Positions 6,414 through 7,046 of a stretch of DNA of 7,046 bases are shown piece by piece. The DNA is from Prevotella sp. UBA2739. GTDB lineage: Bacteria; Bacteroidota; Bacteroidia; Bacteroidales; Bacteroidaceae. Numbering within the stretch: position 1 is the stretch's first letter; each line of letters starts with the position of its first letter. The stretch covers positions 1,739 to 8,784 of the forward strand of contig DEJV01000048.1 of assembly GCA_002353525.1 (NCBI GenBank), in the 5' to 3' direction. A program made the position numbers and the translations under genes. The notes under the pieces are model-generated. The model worked only from the letters and a program-made list of their open reading frames with translations, searched no databases and was not told the DNA's origin.

Positions 6414-7046
6414 CTAAATGGACAGCAGTTCCTGAATGGTTTTGTGGCGGCTGCTGTGAATCAGCTTTTCAGCTTGCTGAACATAGGGATTGGTGAACAC
6501 CTTGCGGTTGACGGCCTTGTTGACCACCCACTGGATGCGCCCCATGTGGTCGTCGCGCTGCTGCTGGGAGGCTTCTACATGCTTGGGCAACGGATAAAGG
6601 CTGAGCAGATAGAATGCAAGACAGTCGGGCACTATCATCTCGCGCGTCATCATCTGACGCTGACGCTCGCTGTAGTGTTCCTGATAGAAAGGATAATCTT
6701 GGCCTAAATATTTGTCCAGACTGATTCCTAAGGTATTGTATCCCACTATGATGCTCTGGTCGAAAGAGCCCACCTGAGTGTAGATTCTCGGTATCTCAAG
6801 GGCTGGCAGTTCTTCTTTGAGTCTGGAAAAGGCTTCGGTCAGTTCTTCATTGACATCGTCCATGTCGCCATAGAGCTTGCCAACCTCGGCGAGCATCTGC
6901 TGCAAGGTGGAGTCCTTGAAGAAATGGTATAGGCGCTTATTTATTTCTGCATCGTCGACCTTTCCTATTCTCAGCACGTCTTCTATCAGCATGCGGGTCT
7001 GAATGGGATAGTCGGTGTTCATCTGCTGTAGGGCAGAATAGTCGCC
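6414..7046 (-). CDS. GldB-like (gliding motility lipoprotein family) protein, 5' end beyond the window
   Basis: The frame is open from the right edge through a TAG at 6416-6414, giving 210 visible C-terminal residues; an internal ATG at 7022 is probably not the start. The stretch TQVGSFDQSIIVGYNTLG, then LDKYLGQDYPFY and REMIVPDCLAFYLL, resembles the conserved C-terminal half of GldB, usually a lipoprotein of about 320 residues. The N-terminal signal and lipobox would lie outside the window. In Flavobacterium GldB is needed for gliding; homologs also occur in non-gliding Bacteroidales, where the role is not settled. It is in the same direction as the polysaccharide operon but separated by a promoter, so it is probably the end of another unit. 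The family call rests on remembered motif patterns and is moderate. Confidence 0.6.
   Translation of the reverse strand, partial: GDYSALQQMNTDYPIQTRMLIEDVLRIGKVDDAEINKRLYHFFKDSTLQQMLAEVGKLYGDMDDVNEELTEAFSRLKEELPALEIPRIYTQVGSFDQSIIVGYNTLGISLDKYLGQDYPFYQEHYSERQRQMMTREMIVPDCLAFYLLSLYPLPKHVEASQQQRDDHMGRIQWVVNKAVNRKVFTNPYVQQAEKLIHSSRHKTIQELLSI

Overview
The window looks like chromosomal DNA of a Bacteroidota member, probably a Prevotella/Segatella-like or Bacteroides-like gut anaerobe. The supporting signs are a TAnnTTTG-type promoter (TACCTTTG with an upstream TTTG), coding starts without clear Shine-Dalgarno sites, an UpxY-type NusG paralog at the head of a surface-polysaccharide operon, and a Wza-like exporter with the N-terminal 'SCKTPKNVAYIQ' typical of the phylum. 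The genus is inference; no rRNA or other marker is present.

Every gene I support is on the minus strand, so transcription runs from high to low coordinates. At the right edge (6414-7046) is the 3' part of a GldB-like gene, cut by the window end, probably the last gene of the preceding unit. Next comes about 320 bp without a gene (6093-6413). It holds a weak possible terminator, a pair of ACCGTT direct repeats, a good Bacteroidota promoter, and a leader of about 155 nt with a short stable hairpin and a (TA)n tract.

The operon then reads: UpxY-family antiterminator (6092-5460); an 846-residue Wzc-type polysaccharide co-polymerase/tyrosine autokinase with a very Tyr-rich tail (5436-2896); a small HAD-family phosphatase (2857-2402); a Wza-type export lipoprotein (2374-1577); a 60-residue membrane microprotein starting with seven histidines (1575-1393); and the first 435 codons of a CapD/WbpM/FlaA1-type nucleotide-sugar 4,6-dehydratase that runs off the left edge (1307-1). 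Gaps are short (1 to 85 bp), which suggests one transcript.

Together this is the 5' end of a capsule or exopolysaccharide locus. UpxY would load on RNA polymerase in the leader and allow read-through of the long operon. The CapD-like enzyme would make the first activated sugar. Wzc and Wza would form the inner- and outer-membrane parts of the chain-length/export machine. The HAD enzyme and the His-rich microprotein, on either side of the exporter gene, are the least explained members. No tRNA, rRNA, IS element, CRISPR array or origin was seen.
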